Part shown: positions 31,029-42,993 of the stretch, in pieces
How the letters are laid out: every line of letters begins with the position of its first letter
How positions within the stretch are numbered: position 1 is the first letter of the stretch
From: Ovis canadensis
Lineage: Eukaryota; Chordata; Mammalia; Artiodactyla; Bovidae
NCBI RefSeq assembly: GCF_042477335.2
Contig: NC_091262.1
Coordinates: 20,001-84,000 of the forward strand
DNA length: 64,000 nt
Direction: 5' to 3'
The notes under the pieces: generated by a model
Told to the model about the DNA's origin: nothing
Seen by the model: the letters and a program-made list of their open reading frames with translations, nothing else
Databases searched by the model: none
Position numbers and translations under genes: made by a program

Positions 31029-31676
31029 TCATGGTCTCACGCAAAATTAGACTCACTTATGACTTTGCTTTGAGAAGAGTTGAACTACTCATTGTTTAAG
31101 AGAAATGACCCTTTCTTCTCTGAAGATTTGTGAATCATTCATAGGGTGTGGTGAATAAACTACTTAAGGATCTAATACATAAAATGCAATAGGCTAAGCA
31201 CAGAGATGTTTTTCTCCCTTTCTCAAAGGATGGAACATTTTGTATTTGCACTGACTTTATGTCTTGACTTCATGTACAATTATATATTGATTTTTTTAGT
31301 TGACATACAATAGGACTAAAAATATTGATATAATACTAATAACTCATGTTGGTATGTGTGGTTGTCACATAGGATTCACAGGAGATTTAAATTCACAGTT
31401 GTCAACGTAAAGGATGAATGCTATTTAGCTTCTTCGTGAATCTAGACCCTGAATGAAGAGTTTTCCTCAACATATTTCACTGAGGGAAATACAAGGATGA
31501 TAGGCATAATACTATGCTTCGATTCACGGATATCTAAGCATTGTTCACAATACAGATCTGATTTTCGAAATCAGGGTTCTTTCAGTGTCCTTGAACAGCA
31601 TTTGCTTTTCTGTATACAGAAGAAAAAACTCATGAGTATCAAACTGGTTCACATAAAACATGCGTATGAATTGGTA
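31029..31676. other. Unassigned AT-rich sequence (copy 2)
   Basis: Counterpart of 4,721-5,384. Nothing recognised. Confidence 0.45.
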
Positions 31677-31764
31677 TCTTCCTGAACCAGGGATCAAACC
31701 CACATCACTTCCACCTCCTGCACTGGTAGGCAGATTATTTACTGACTGTGCCACCTGGGAATCG
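31677..31764 (-). mobile_element. Truncated tRNA-derived SINE head (copy 2)
   Basis: Counterpart of 5,385-5,472; GAACCAGGGATCAAACCC is closer to the family consensus than in copy 1. Confidence 0.75.
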
Positions 31765-32581
31765 ACATACATTTCAAGGACCACTGCCATCAGCTTCTAC
31801 TGTTCATGACCAAAGTAGGAGAAACAACATTGGAAGAAGTACTCATAAGGGTACTCATAGGAAGTACTCATAAGTCAAGGAACTGTGATCCTGGGTACTC
31901 TCGTTATTACTGGGACAAGTCAGTTCCTCCGATGATGACGGGTATAACTGAAAAATTATTACAACTGCATGGGATGCGATGTCTACATGATAAATGTGTT
32001 CCTCTTATACTACTGCTTCAGGGATGCCTACTTCCGCATGAAGGACTGCACTTCAAGGGATGCCCGCTATTCCAGCTCAAGCAACAGATAGTGAAGTGCA
32101 GATCATTGTCCTTTGTTGAAAATAATCAGCAGTTTGTCAACATAGGGAACATGCTGGAGGAACCCTTGGGATAGAACTCTAAAAACACGTTGGGCCCTCT
32201 TTTTGCCAAGCCCTGAGATAAAATACAAATCAGAAAAAGAAAAATAGCATCGGTTTTGTCAGGACTTCCTCATCTTTTCTTTCTCGGTAGCAGGAAGCAG
32301 ACATTGAGGCCAGAGGACTGCAGGATTTCATTGTGAACTAACGTTGGGTGGGGTGGAGGCTCATCACTCTAGTAAGAATGTGGCTCAATAAAATGGAATT
32401 TCATTCACTTCATGGACATAGAGTTCTATAATCCTTCATTAAGGAATTCAATAAGTTATATTTCCTTACACCTTCACAATCTCTTGGTTTACAAGAATGT
32501 CAATTGCTAGTCCAGCACTTATAAAATGAGTGTTGCAGGTAGTATGAGTGTATAAATGATGACGAGCAATGACAGGAAGTT
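31765..32581. other. Unassigned sequence (copy 2 of 5,473-6,289)
   Basis: The open frame of copy 1 ends here at 32,174 by a TGG-to-TAG change, supporting non-coding status. Confidence 0.5.
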
Positions 32582-33406
32582 TATTTATTCTCTGTTTGAA
32601 TTCTTGATTTTTTATATAATTTTTTATAATATCCTTACAGATGTGAATGTTTTAGTGACATGTATAAATACACGTTGAGTAGTGCTATGATAACTCATAG
32701 TGTTGGCACAATAAATATCATGGTTATTATGTGCTTTTCATATATTCCTTTTGAGATTCTCTTCCATTATACATTATCATAAGATATTTAATAGTTTCCT
32801 AAACTGTACAGTAGGTCCTTGTGGCTTCTTTTATATATAGTAATGTATTTGTTAATAATTCAAACAAAAACTGGTACACAAATATTCATAGTGACATTCA
32901 CGATAGCTCAAAGGTAGAACTCATTCAAGTGTCCGTTGGTGGGAGACTGAATATGCAACACAAGGTATATTCAGAAGCTTGAACGGTATTCCACCATACG
33001 AAAAAGTACATTAAATGGTGCTGTCACTCTGCAAGACATTACAGAAATGACTCCAAAACGAACACGTGGAATAAATACATAGTTTGATTCCAATTCATGC
33101 TATGTACCCAAAAGGATTGGGAAAGGGGGCTGAAAAAATGGATACTTCTTCCGTCATACTCACAACAGCATGATTCAACACTGGCAAACAAACAGAAGCA
33201 ATCTAAGTGTCCATGGCAGCCAATTCCATAAACAAACTGTGGTATACACACAATGGAATCTGATTCGGCCCTTCAGAGTCAGTAATTCTGACAATGCGAC
33301 AATGTGGACAAACCTTATGGTCATTAGATTAAATGAAATAAACCAGACCAAAAAAAGACAAACGTGCTGTGATTCCACTCATATGAGATATCCAAACAAG
33401 TCAAAT
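32582..33406 (+). mobile_element. Old L1 3'-end fragments (copy 2)
   Basis: Counterpart of 6,290-7,115 with the same L1 landmarks and scattered substitutions. Confidence 0.75.
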
Positions 33407-33759
33407 CTGTCAGAAATAGCAGAGAGTGATTCCGACCGATCGAAAAGAGTTCATGTTTCATGGACCTCAGTTTCCCTTGGAAAAACTGACTTCCCGTGAT
33501 ATCTCCAAAACCAATTAGACAAATAATTGGAAGCTATATCCAGTCAAATGAATGTAGACATAATGTTACAGTGTACACCAAACTCACTCAAACTTCTCAA
33601 CAGACAAAAGGCAAAACTGTATCTATGGTACCTCAGCTTAACTTAAAACTGTATCTACGGTACCTCACTTCTGCTTATAAAATTTAACAACAACAACAAC
33701 ACACTAAAGTCTATCCAAAAACGGACATAAAACATATATAACATCAACTTTAAAAATTA
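33407..33759. other. AT-rich spacer between L1 pieces (copy 2)
   Basis: Counterpart of 7,116-7,479. Unassigned. Confidence 0.4.
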
Positions 33760-34058
33760 GAAATTTAAACTGTGAAAAACCTTATTCACAAAACTTAAAC
33801 ACAAGCCAAAGGAAAATATATTTATAAAATATATATCTGATAAAGGATTGTACTCCAAATATACCAAAAAATCTAGAACAATCTCATAAAAAATGTATAC
33901 ACCTAAACATCTGGCCTACAAAAATATAAAGATAGTAAATAAGCCTATCAAAAAGACTCAAAATCACATATCATTAGGAAATTACAAACTAAAATAACAG
34001 TGAGGTAGCACTGCACACCTATTAGATCCAGTAAACTCAAAAAAAGGGGGTAGGGCAC
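33760..34058 (+). mobile_element. L1 ORF2 3'-part remnant (copy 2)
   Basis: Counterpart of 7,480-7,768. Decayed, no open frame. Confidence 0.7.
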
Positions 34059-34180
34059 AGCTTCTCGAGTGGCTCAGTGGTAAAGAATCTGCCTGACAAT
34101 GCAAGACACTCTAGTTCGATCTGTTACCCCAGAAGATCCCACAAGCCACAGAGAAACATAGCTGGATGTTTCCACAGCTA
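34059..34180 (+). mobile_element. Truncated CHR-type SINE (copy 2)
   Basis: Counterpart of 7,769-7,890; GTGGCTCAGTGGTAAAG head retained. Confidence 0.8.
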
Positions 34181-34669
34181 AACAAGGCTCTCCTGTGACC
34201 TGAATACTACATGGCTAGCACTTACTAAACAGCTTTGAAAACATGTCCAGACAAAAAAGTATCGCATGATTATATACAACAGCTCTACTTGTAATAACTA
34301 AAAACTTTCAAATATCAGGATGTCTTCAGTAGATGACAGTGTAAACAAATGGGGATACATCCAAAGTGAAGGGGAGCAAATGCTACCACAAAATATACCA
34401 CCTCAGCATGAGGATTAGTTGGACCCAATTAACTTTTATTTTTTTAGAGGACACATGATCATCTCTGAAACCCAAGTTCAAGACAGCTCTTCTGTGAGTC
34501 ACATTTACCAGAGAAATCTCATTTCAAAGGAATCCTCTCTATATGCCAGATAGAAGGATGAGACACAGTCTTTTGAAACTCTTTTTTCTTTTCTATCGAT
34601 AGGGAAAGCTAAGCCGTAAATCTGCACAACCACCATACCCTTCCTTTCCTTTGGTTGTATTTTTTTTTA

Positions 34670-34853
34670 ATATTTGTTTCTTTTTTAATTTGGCTGTGCC
34701 AGGTCGACCTTCATTGAGGCAAGCCAGATACCTAGCTACAACATGCAAATTCTCCGTTGTGGCATGGGAGATCTAGTTCTTGGATCAGGGAATGAACCTG
34801 GGCCTCCTTCTTTGGGAGTGTCCAGTCTCAGCCACTGGACCACCAGGAAGTGC
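34670..34853 (-). mobile_element. CHR-type SINE, minus orientation (copy 2)
   Basis: Counterpart of 8,380-8,563, almost unchanged. The region between (34,181-34,669) matches 7,891-8,379 and is L1-derived or unassigned. Confidence 0.87.
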
Positions 34854-35815
34854 CTGTTTTGTTTTCAGATGAAGATGGAATCTAAGGTGATATCTTGGGC
34901 CATTTCAGTCACTGACTCAGTTTCCTGAGTTTCTCCAAAGCACGCATAAGGTGCACATTATTAAACTGGTTTGCAAAACAAGAAAAGGTTGTCTGCTACA
35001 ACACTGTATGCTTACAAATATCTAAACGGTAAATGGCATATTATTTATTTTTAATTACTATGGGGGGAGAAAGAATGCAGGATTCATACATGTTACAACA
35101 TGAATAAATATTAAAACCATCTTCAGTGAAAAAAAAAATCCACATAGGAAAGGCCACCCAGAACCCTTATTCACCATGTCTGCTTTCAATCCATCAAGTT
35201 TGTCCAAATAACTGAAAATCTCAGTAACACTCTAAATAAAGAAAACAGGATGAAGATGGAAACAAAAGATATATTCATACATTTGAACAATTGCTAAAAG
35301 TGGAAGTGGGGTGGTGGACTACATTATAATGTAGATACCATATGATTTCCTGATTTTGGAGATTATGTGCTGGTTCTGAAGAAGGCACCCATTTTGGATA
35401 AAACACATAGAGTATTTTAGATGATGTGGCAAATGCTAGCACTTGTTCCCATTGCTAGGCATTTTCTGTACATTTTAAATGACTGGAAAGTATACTAGGT
35501 TTCAAAACAACCATGTCGATACCACAAAAGAAATTTAGAGCAGACAGGCAGGAAACTTTCTGATACAGGCCAAGACTTACCCAGATGAAGTTCAAGGGAA
35601 GCTGCGATGCTCACTGCCCGTGAAGGAGTCCACGTGGAATGAAGAAGTACTGTGGGAAGTCTATTAGTAACCACCATGTCTTGGGTCCTCTGGATGACCT
35701 ACTGCAGGAGAAACAGATCTTACAGATAAAATGTTCCACATCACTTCACAAAAAGTTGTTAGGCTACATTCAGTAAAGCGGAATCATTTCGGATCAATTT
35801 ACAATCATATAAAAT
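34854..35815. other. Unassigned AT-rich sequence (copy 2)
   Basis: Counterpart of 8,564-9,524, nearly identical. Nothing recognised. Confidence 0.5.
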
Positions 35816-36461
35816 ACTACCATTTACAGTCCAGAAATCACTTGCATTTCTACACACTAATAACAATCAGAAAAAAATATTAAGAAAATTCCACTTAAAT
35901 AAAACATCTAGCAACAAACTTAATCAAGAACATAAAAGACCAGTAGTCAGAAAACTAGAAAGCACTGATAAAGAAACCAAAGAAAACACAAATACACAGA
36001 AAACTGTTCCACGCTCATGCACTGGAACAATGAGGAATTAAAAGGTCCATTCCAACCAAAGTCATCAACAAATACACGGACTGCAATCACAAAATAATAT
36101 TCAATGGCATTTTTCACAGAAATAGAAGTATTCCTCATATTAGACTGCTACTGTTGAACAGGACCTTAAACGGCCAAAAAGACTCTGAGAAAGAGGAACA
36201 CAGCTGGAGGCATCTTCCTATCCCTCTTCAAACTACATCACGGAGCTGTAGTGACCACCACAGTGAGGAACTGGCAGGAACACAGACACATGGACTCCAG
36301 GAGAGAATAGAGAGCCCAGAAACGAACCCACCCGTACATGGTCAGTTCCTGAAAATCAAACCAGGAACGAGCGAAGAGGAAAGGACAGTCTTCTCAAGAA
36401 ACAGTGACAGGAAAATGGCCACCTACACGGAAGAACATCAGTGTTCATCCTCTACATCATC
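35816..36461 (+). mobile_element. L1 ORF2 fragment (copy 2)
   Basis: Counterpart of 9,525-10,170, with only a few substitutions. Confidence 0.88.
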
Positions 36462-36915
36462 TAACGCAAATCTAACTGAAAACCCACCGCTTTGCACACG
36501 GAGCTCTTTCCCCCTGAGTCCTCTGAGATGGACCTCCAGTCAGCCCTCAGCTGGACACAGGAAACGTCCACTCCATCCTCATTTTCCGCTCTTGCAGCGC
36601 CTCCCTGCTGGTGGGCACTGAGGCAACCCTGCTCCTCTCAGCCTGGATGCAGCCCTGTTATCCAGAAGCCTGAGCCCTGATGGTCCTGAGGAGACAAAGC
36701 TCCCGCCAGCTGCTCACGGAGCAGAGTCTAAAGGCAAAGCGTCCTGCGCCCGCGGGTCAGAGGGGGCTTTGGCGCCCCCTGCGGGCCACAAGAGAAGAGC
36801 GGGCAGCCCGGTGCTCACAGACCTCAGAGGGCTCACCCAGAAGCAGCTCTGCTGCGAGCACTCAGACTGGAAGCCCAAACTGAAATGGAGCAGAATAGCT
36901 CCATGACCCTCCGCA
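36462..36915. other. GC-rich segment embedded in L1 (copy 2)
   Basis: Counterpart of 10,171-10,624. Unidentified. Confidence 0.5.
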
Positions 36916-37390
36916 AAACATGGCTAAGGAACAATCAGAGCCTGCATGGAATGCAGCCATAAAAAGGAACACATTTGAGTTTGTTCTAATAAAGGGGAGG
37001 GAAGTCAGTCAAAGAGAGAAAAACATGTAATCTAGAAGGATGGTACTGACGAGTCTGTTCACAGAGCAGCAATGGAGGTGCAGACATAGAGAACAGACTT
37101 ACAGACGAGGGTGGAGAACAAGAGGGAGAGGGTGAGATGAATGGAGAGAGCAGCATGGGTGCAGGTACACCTACATTTGTAAATAGACAACCAATGGGAA
37201 TTTGCTGTATGATTCAGGGAACTCAAACTGGGGCTCAGTAGTAACCCGGAGTGGTGGGAATGGGTGTGAAATGGGAGGGAGATTCAAGAGTAAGAGGACA
37301 TAGGTACACCTATGGTTAATTCATGTGGATGTATGACAAATCAAACCAATATTGTAAAGCAATGATCAATCAACTAAAAAGAAATAACTG
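36916..37390 (+). mobile_element. Ruminant L1 3' end (copy 2)
   Basis: Counterpart of 10,625-11,100. The same terminal L1 motifs. Confidence 0.93.
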
Positions 37391-37419
37391 TTTAAAAAAA
37401 TATGAACATAAACACAAAC

Positions 37420-38125
37420 TTTGCAACAAGGTAACTCCATTTTAAAAACTATAGAATTTTAGAAAACTACTAAAGTTCTACATGACCGTTGGTCTGGTGA
37501 TCAGGTCTAACATACACAAAACAAGCCAACTTACCAAATTATGAATACAAATTAGTTAAAACATTGCCTTTTATCATTTCATACATTTACCCTGTGGAGG
37601 ACCTTACTCGAGAGAACCAAAAACAAACTGTTAAATGAACCACGGACCACCCACCCCGGCCAGGCAACAGAGAAAAGAAAACACTTGCAGGAGTCATCTT
37701 ACAACAGGAGGGCCTGGGAAGGAACAAGGAACGAACAAGCTACCACCAACCAGAATTCTGGAGAGGTCAGGTGATGGGAGGCTCCAGTTCAGAGGTCCTA
37801 CCAACCTCCCAGGATCCACTTCGCTGGAATCCATCTCAGCTGAGTGATGTGTGTGCCCCCAAGAGAGATCCCAATTCAGAATGCCTGGCAAGAGACAAAC
37901 CAGAAATTAACCCGATGACCATAAAACCTGAGACAGTGAGCCACATGACAGAGTGGTTCTCTCCGTTTCCCTCACCCTCCTGCCCTCCACCCCGGCAGCC
38001 CTTCCCAATAAAGCCTCTCGCTTGGACAGCACTCCTCTCCTCAGACAACTCATTGCCCAGTGTCAGACAAGAACTCACTCTCAAGCCCTGGAAGGGATCC
38101 CTCTTCCTTCATCAAAAGCAATATC
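37420..38125 (+). mobile_element. Probable class I retroviral LTR (copy 2)
   Basis: Counterpart of 11,130-11,835; polyadenylation signal near 38,007. Confidence 0.55.
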
Positions 38126-38166
38126 CAGGAGAAAATATCTTCAAAACGCTATCTTGCAGAGAAGGA

Positions 38167-38545
38167 AATCAGAGAAGGCAATGGCAGCCCACTCCAGTAC
38201 CATTGCCTGGAGAATCCCACGGACAGAGGAGCCTGGTAGGCTGCAACCCCGGGGTCACTAAGAGACGGACACGACTTCACTGAGTGGCTTCACTTTCACT
38301 TTTCACTTTCATGCACTGGAGAAGGACATGGCAACCCACTCCAGTGTTCTTGCCTGGAGAATCCCAGGGACAGAGGAGCCTGGTAGGCTGCTGTCTATGG
38401 GGTCGCGCAGAGTCAGGCACGACTGAAGCGACGCAGCAGCAGCAGCAGCAGCAGAGAAGGAAATGGCACCACCTGCAGTACTCTGGTCTCAGAAATCCCA
38501 GGGACAGAGGAGCTTGGTGGGCTACAGTCCAAAAGCAGGGCATTT
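38167..38545 (+). mobile_element. Bov-A2-type SINE (copy 2)
   Basis: Counterpart of 11,877-12,250, with a longer CAG run. Confidence 0.93.
38434..38454 (+). repeat. CAG microsatellite, 7 units
   Basis: Seven CAG units against five in copy 1. A usable length marker to tell the copies apart. Confidence 0.95.
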
Positions 38546-38702
38546 CTGATGGGAGGAAACAGTCCCAGGGAAGCTGAGCTGCTCACCAAAGGCCCCAGAG
38601 CTTTGGATAGCACACCAGAGCTGGGGCTGAGGATTCCCAGCTGCCATGCCTCTTGATCCTGGCCTCTTTCACTAGATACATGTGTGGAAAACTAGAATCT
38701 AA

Positions 38703-39020
38703 AATATGCCCTGGTGGTTCCATAGTAAAGAATCCACCCCCCGGTGCTGGAGATGCATGTGCGATCCCTAGGATGGGAAGATCCCACATCCTATGGAGCC
38801 CGTGTGCCACAACTGCCGAGCCTGTGCTCTAGATCCTGGAAGCCACGATGCCGAGTTCACATGCTGCAGCCACTGAAGCCCGTGAGCCTGTGCCCCTCAA
38901 CAAGAGGAGACACTGCAGTGAGAAGCCTGCAAACCACTAGTTATGGCCCATGCTCACCAAAACTAGAGAAAAGCCCACACACAAAGATGCAACACAGCCA
39001 ACAATCAGTAAAACTGTTTT
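38703..39020 (+). mobile_element. CHR-type SINE, near full length (copy 2)
   Basis: Counterpart of 12,413-12,735. Its head reads CCATAGTAAAGAATCC, closer to the family than the rearranged head in copy 1. Confidence 0.9.
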
Positions 39021-39504
39021 CCTAAAACAATGCATATCTGACAAAGAAACTGTATTCGAATTGTCCAAGAACACTAGAGCAAACAAGCCCATTCATAATT
39101 GGTAGCGACTGAAATAGACACCTGGCCACTGAGGGTATACTGATAGTAAACTATCATACAAAAACATACTCAAGATACTGGTGCAATGCATGCAGAGCCC
39201 CCTTTGAAAGACAATCTGACAGTTTTTTTTCAGTAACCACGTGGGACAAGCACTGAATTCTGTGTATGACAAGCGGTGGAAGCCAGGTATCTTACCATTG
39301 GAATGCAAAGTTACAGATAAACAAAAGGAAACGTTACAATGTCCATGTCGTGGTGGATCAGGTTGGAGACATCACAAATTACCTTTAACTGAATATGTTC
39401 AAAGGTGAGCTGGAATACATGTATATATATATCCATGTATTTGTCAGCTGAGCATATTGAGCTCCTACATGTATGTTTTAAATATCATTCTCTAATAAAA
39501 GGGA
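39021..39504. other. Unassigned sequence, identical to copy 1
   Basis: Counterpart of 12,736-13,212. Nothing recognised. Confidence 0.5.
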
Positions 39505-39772
39505 ACAGGAAACATCTCCGATGGCCCGGTGGTAAAGAATCTGCCTACCGATGCAGGGAACACGGGTTCAATTCCTGTGTAGGAGATCCCACACGCCCAG
39601 GGGCAACGAAGCCCTTGAACAACTCTAGAAGTTTGCATGCTCCAGAGCCCAAGTTCTGCAAACAGAGAAAGCACTGCAATGAGAAGCCATGGCACAGCAA
39701 CTAGAGGGTAGCCTCTGCTCACTACAACTAGACAAACGAGCAATAAAGACCCAGCACAGTCAAAAATAATGT
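39505..39772 (+). mobile_element. CHR-type SINE (copy 2)
   Basis: Counterpart of 13,213-13,480, with no difference noticed. Confidence 0.92.
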
Positions 39773-39941
39773 AATGTTAAAAAAAGGGACAGTTCTTTGA
39801 AGAAATGACTGAGACTAGGGGTGAGACTGTAAATATATGAGCCAGGGTCATCTTAAATTATGAGAAATTAAAGAAACTAAAGACAACTATCAAGCTGTCC
39901 AAACTGATACAAATGGATGATGACACAGTGTTATCTGTATA

Positions 39942-40177
39942 CACCAGCAAATAACAATCTGAAAAGGAATTTAAACAAACGATTCCCTTTCAGTCATGTC
40001 AACATTAATAAAAGACTTTGCTATGGACAGAATGAGGATAACAAGACTGGCACACTGGAAATGATACATGATTGCTGAAAAATACCTTAAAGACATGGAC
40101 AGATACTCCATAGCGATGAAAAGGCTTCAGTTGGCAATACCATGGAATGCATCTTCAATCTGAAATGAAGATTCAAT
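39942..40177 (+). mobile_element. L1 ORF2 fragment (copy 2)
   Basis: Counterpart of 13,650-13,885. Confidence 0.75.
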
Positions 40178-40216
40178 ATGAATTACAAAAGGCTGAAAGG
40201 TGGTTGCTAAACCACA

Positions 40217-40962
40217 AAAGATGCCAGCATTCTTGGACTCCAGAGGAGAATTCAATCCAGGGCAAGTGACGAAGCTTGATGGCTCAGAGGTTTTCTGTTA
40301 AAAAGTTTTATTAAAATATAAAAGAGATCGAGAGAGCTGCTGACATAGACAGTAAAAGGGGGAAGAAAGAGTACCCCCTGCTAGTCTTTAGCCAGATGTT
40401 ATAGAGCCACTAGCAGTCTGCTAATGAAAGAAAGACAATGTGTCAGAGAATGGCACCAGGCCCCTCACCCACAGCATGCATTGAGATAACATTGGCAGCA
40501 GATGAGTCATCCCAGGCCATAAAATGATGGACATGAATCTTGAAGAAAGGCAGATTTCCAAGCAAATATATAGTTTCATTCACATAGATTAAGAGAACAA
40601 GGTATGAGTAAAACATACCGGTTTGTCAAGTTTTTTCTGAGCCTTTAGGGGAAACTGACCTGAAGACAGAGCCTTGGGTAAATACATAGTACATTAGCAT
40701 ACCTTAAGACAAACATTTCCATAAGAAAAATGCATTGCTTAGTTCAAGGTTTGAGGAAAGTTAAATTCAGGTGGAGCCAGGAGTGGTCATGGCAACACAG
40801 AATTTTCTGAGAAACCTCCTTTTAAATTTGTATCAAGATGGAGGAAAAAAAATGCAGCACTCTTTTGTCTCCTCCGGCCTCTTAAGAGAGAGGAAAAAAC
40901 GTCTGACACTTGCAGTCTATTTTCTCTGTCTGGAGACCCCTGGCCTTCCTGCCTGTTATCCT
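40217..40962 (-). mobile_element. Solo LTR, minus orientation (copy 2)
   Basis: Counterpart of 13,925-14,670. No internal genes. Confidence 0.82.
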
Positions 40963-40991
40963 CTCCAGGCCTGTAGGAAGCAATACACTAG

Positions 40992-41432
40992 GCTGCTTGG
41001 GAAAACCGCGCGGGTCTGAGCTTTATGCAAAGGGGTAAAGCGGTAAAACCCTTGGCCCCAAAGGCGAGGCTTTTCTGCGACCGCCATTTTAGTCGGCTCC
41101 GAGACTGCAAACAAAGAGGGCAGAATACATGGTTCCCTGCTCCGCCCAGTCTGAGTTCCCTTACCTGTGGCCCACAGCCCTGCGCTCTGCTCGCTGGATG
41201 CCAATCGACGGGGACCCAGGAGCCCACAAAACGAGCATTCCCAGCTGCAATGGCGAGCCCTGAGAGCCCTGGCCCCCGACGCGCCGCCATGTTCATCCCG
41301 CCCCAGACCCGCTCACGTGAGCCGCGCTCCTGACCAGCCGCCCAGGTTGGCCCCGCCCCCGACGCGCTCACGGTGCGCCCCACCCCCACGCCCCCTTCCA
41401 GGACAGGCCCGCGGGACCGCGACTGCCTCCAG
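40992..41432. promoter_or_regulatory. CpG-rich promoter-like block (copy 2)
   Basis: Counterpart of 14,700-15,140 with no difference noticed. YY1-type sites at 41,080-41,090 and 41,283-41,293, E-box CACGTG at 41,314-41,319. Confidence 0.65.
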
Positions 41433-41626
41433 GTGAAACACAAGGACAAGCAAATCCACCCCACCGAGACAATCCAAGCTTTTTCTCAGCTGATCTGTCT
41501 ATGATTTAGGGATAAAACTATGACTATAGAAAGCAAAGATGACCTAGGACAGCCATGATATTCTATAGAGCCAGACCCTGGCGGGCAGAGGCTTGAAGAG
41601 GGTCCGGGAGCTCTGTCAGAGCAGCA

Positions 41627-41717
41627 AGCCTCTGTAGCGTAGCGGTTAGGTCCGCTGGTAAGCAGGCAGACGATGGTCTGTAAGTCAAGAGTTCAAATCC
41701 GCAGCTTAGCTCTTTTG
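41627..41717 (+). promoter_or_regulatory. tRNA-like pol III promoter cassette 1 (copy 2)
   Basis: The best-preserved cassette. TAGCGTAGCGG at 41,635-41,645 matches the A-box consensus TRGCNNAGYGG fully, GTTCAAATC at 41,691-41,699 matches the B-box consensus GWTCRANNC fully, and TTTT is at 41,713-41,716. The T-stem does not pair well here, so it is promoter-like rather than a functional tRNA. Confidence 0.55.
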
Positions 41718-42061
41718 CTCTTAGGGAGCGGGGGACAACAACAGGCGGGACTTAGACCAGAAACGTTTATTTTTATTTTAGAGGTTTATTGTTTAGCTTA
41801 GGGTTAGGGTTCGGGCAACCCCCCAACTTGTTCAGGTTCGGGTTCAGGGTTAGGGTTAGAATTTGGGGATCCCCCCTCTTCTAAGAGTTTGGGTTTGGGT
41901 TAGGGTTCATGTCAGTGTCAGGGTTCGGGTTACGGTTAGGGTTAGCATTAGTGTTGGGGTTACAGCTTAAAGTGAGCCCTAATAGGGCCCATAGTTCTTT
42001 ATTAGCCTGCCCTGGCGGGCCGAGGCTTGAAGAGGGTTCGGGAGCCCTGCTGAAAGCAGTA

Positions 42062-42152
42062 AGCCTCTGTAGCATAGGGGTTAGGCAGGCCACTAGGCAG
42101 GCAGACTATGGCCTGTAAATCAGGAGTTCAAGTCTTCAGTCTGACCTTTTTG
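42062..42152 (+). promoter_or_regulatory. tRNA-like pol III promoter cassette 2 (copy 2)
   Basis: TAGCATAGGGG at 42,070-42,080, B box GTTCAAGTC at 42,126-42,134, T5 at 42,147-42,151. Confidence 0.5.
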
Positions 42153-42485
42153 CTTTTAAGGGGCAGGGGACTGCAAGAGCCAGGGCTTAGACCAGAAAAT
42201 TTTTTTATTTTAGAGGTTTATTGTTAAGCTTAGGGTTAGGGTTCGGGCAACCCCCCCACTTGTTAGGGTTCGGGTTCAGGTTAGAATTCGGGGACCCCCC
42301 TCTTCTTAGAGTTCGGGTTTGGGTTAGGGTTCATGTCAGGGTCAGGGTTCGGGTTACGGTTAGGGTTAGCATTAGTGTTGGGGTTACAGCTTAAAGTGAG
42401 CCCTAATAGGGCTCATAGTTCTTTATTAGCCTGCCCTGGCGGGCCGAGGCTTGAAGAGGGTTCGGGAGCCCTGCTGAAAGCAGCA

Positions 42486-42576
42486 AGCCTCTGTAGCATA
42501 GGGGTTAGGTGGGCCACTAGGCAGGCAGACTCTGGCCTGTAAGTCAGGAGTTCAAGTCTCCAGTCTGACCTTTTTG
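42486..42576 (+). promoter_or_regulatory. tRNA-like pol III promoter cassette 3, extra unit (copy 2)
   Basis: TAGCATAGGGG at 42,494-42,504, B box GTTCAAGTC at 42,550-42,558, T5 at 42,571-42,575. It lies 424 bases after cassette 2 and nearly duplicates it. This unit has no counterpart in copy 1. Confidence 0.5.
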
Positions 42577-42909
42577 CTTTTAAGGGGCAGGGGACTGCAA
42601 GAGCCAGGGCTTAGACCAGAAAATTTTTTTATTTTAGAGGTTTATTGTTAAGCTTAGGGTTAGGGTTCGGGCAAACCCCCCACTTGTTAGGGTTCGGGTT
42701 CAGGTTAGAATTCGGGGACCCCCCCTCTTCTTAGAGTTCGGGTTTGGGTTAGGGTTCATGTCAGGGTCAGGGTTCGGGTTACGGTTAGGGTTGGCATTAG
42801 CTCTAGGGTTACAGCTAAAGTGAGCGCTAATAGGGTCCATAGTTCTTTATTAGCCTGCAGTGGCGGCGTGAGGCTGGAAGAGCGCCTGGGAGCAAGACAA
42901 AACCCAGTA

Positions 42910-42993
42910 ATCCTCCCTAGCGAAGCGGTTAGGCTGACAACCAGTTAAACATCCAACTTGACTCTGTAGGTCAGGCATTCAAGTCCCAGTTTT
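42910..42993 (+). promoter_or_regulatory. tRNA-like pol III promoter cassette 4 (copy 2)
   Basis: TAGCGAAGCGG at 42,918-42,928 (full A-box match), B-like ATTCAAGTC near 42,977-42,985, TTTT at 42,990-42,993. Counterpart of 16,190-16,277. Confidence 0.45.

Noticed and set aside
41627-41717. A functional tRNA gene
   Set aside because: A and B boxes fit, but acceptor and T stems do not pair, so I report only a pol III promoter-like cassette.
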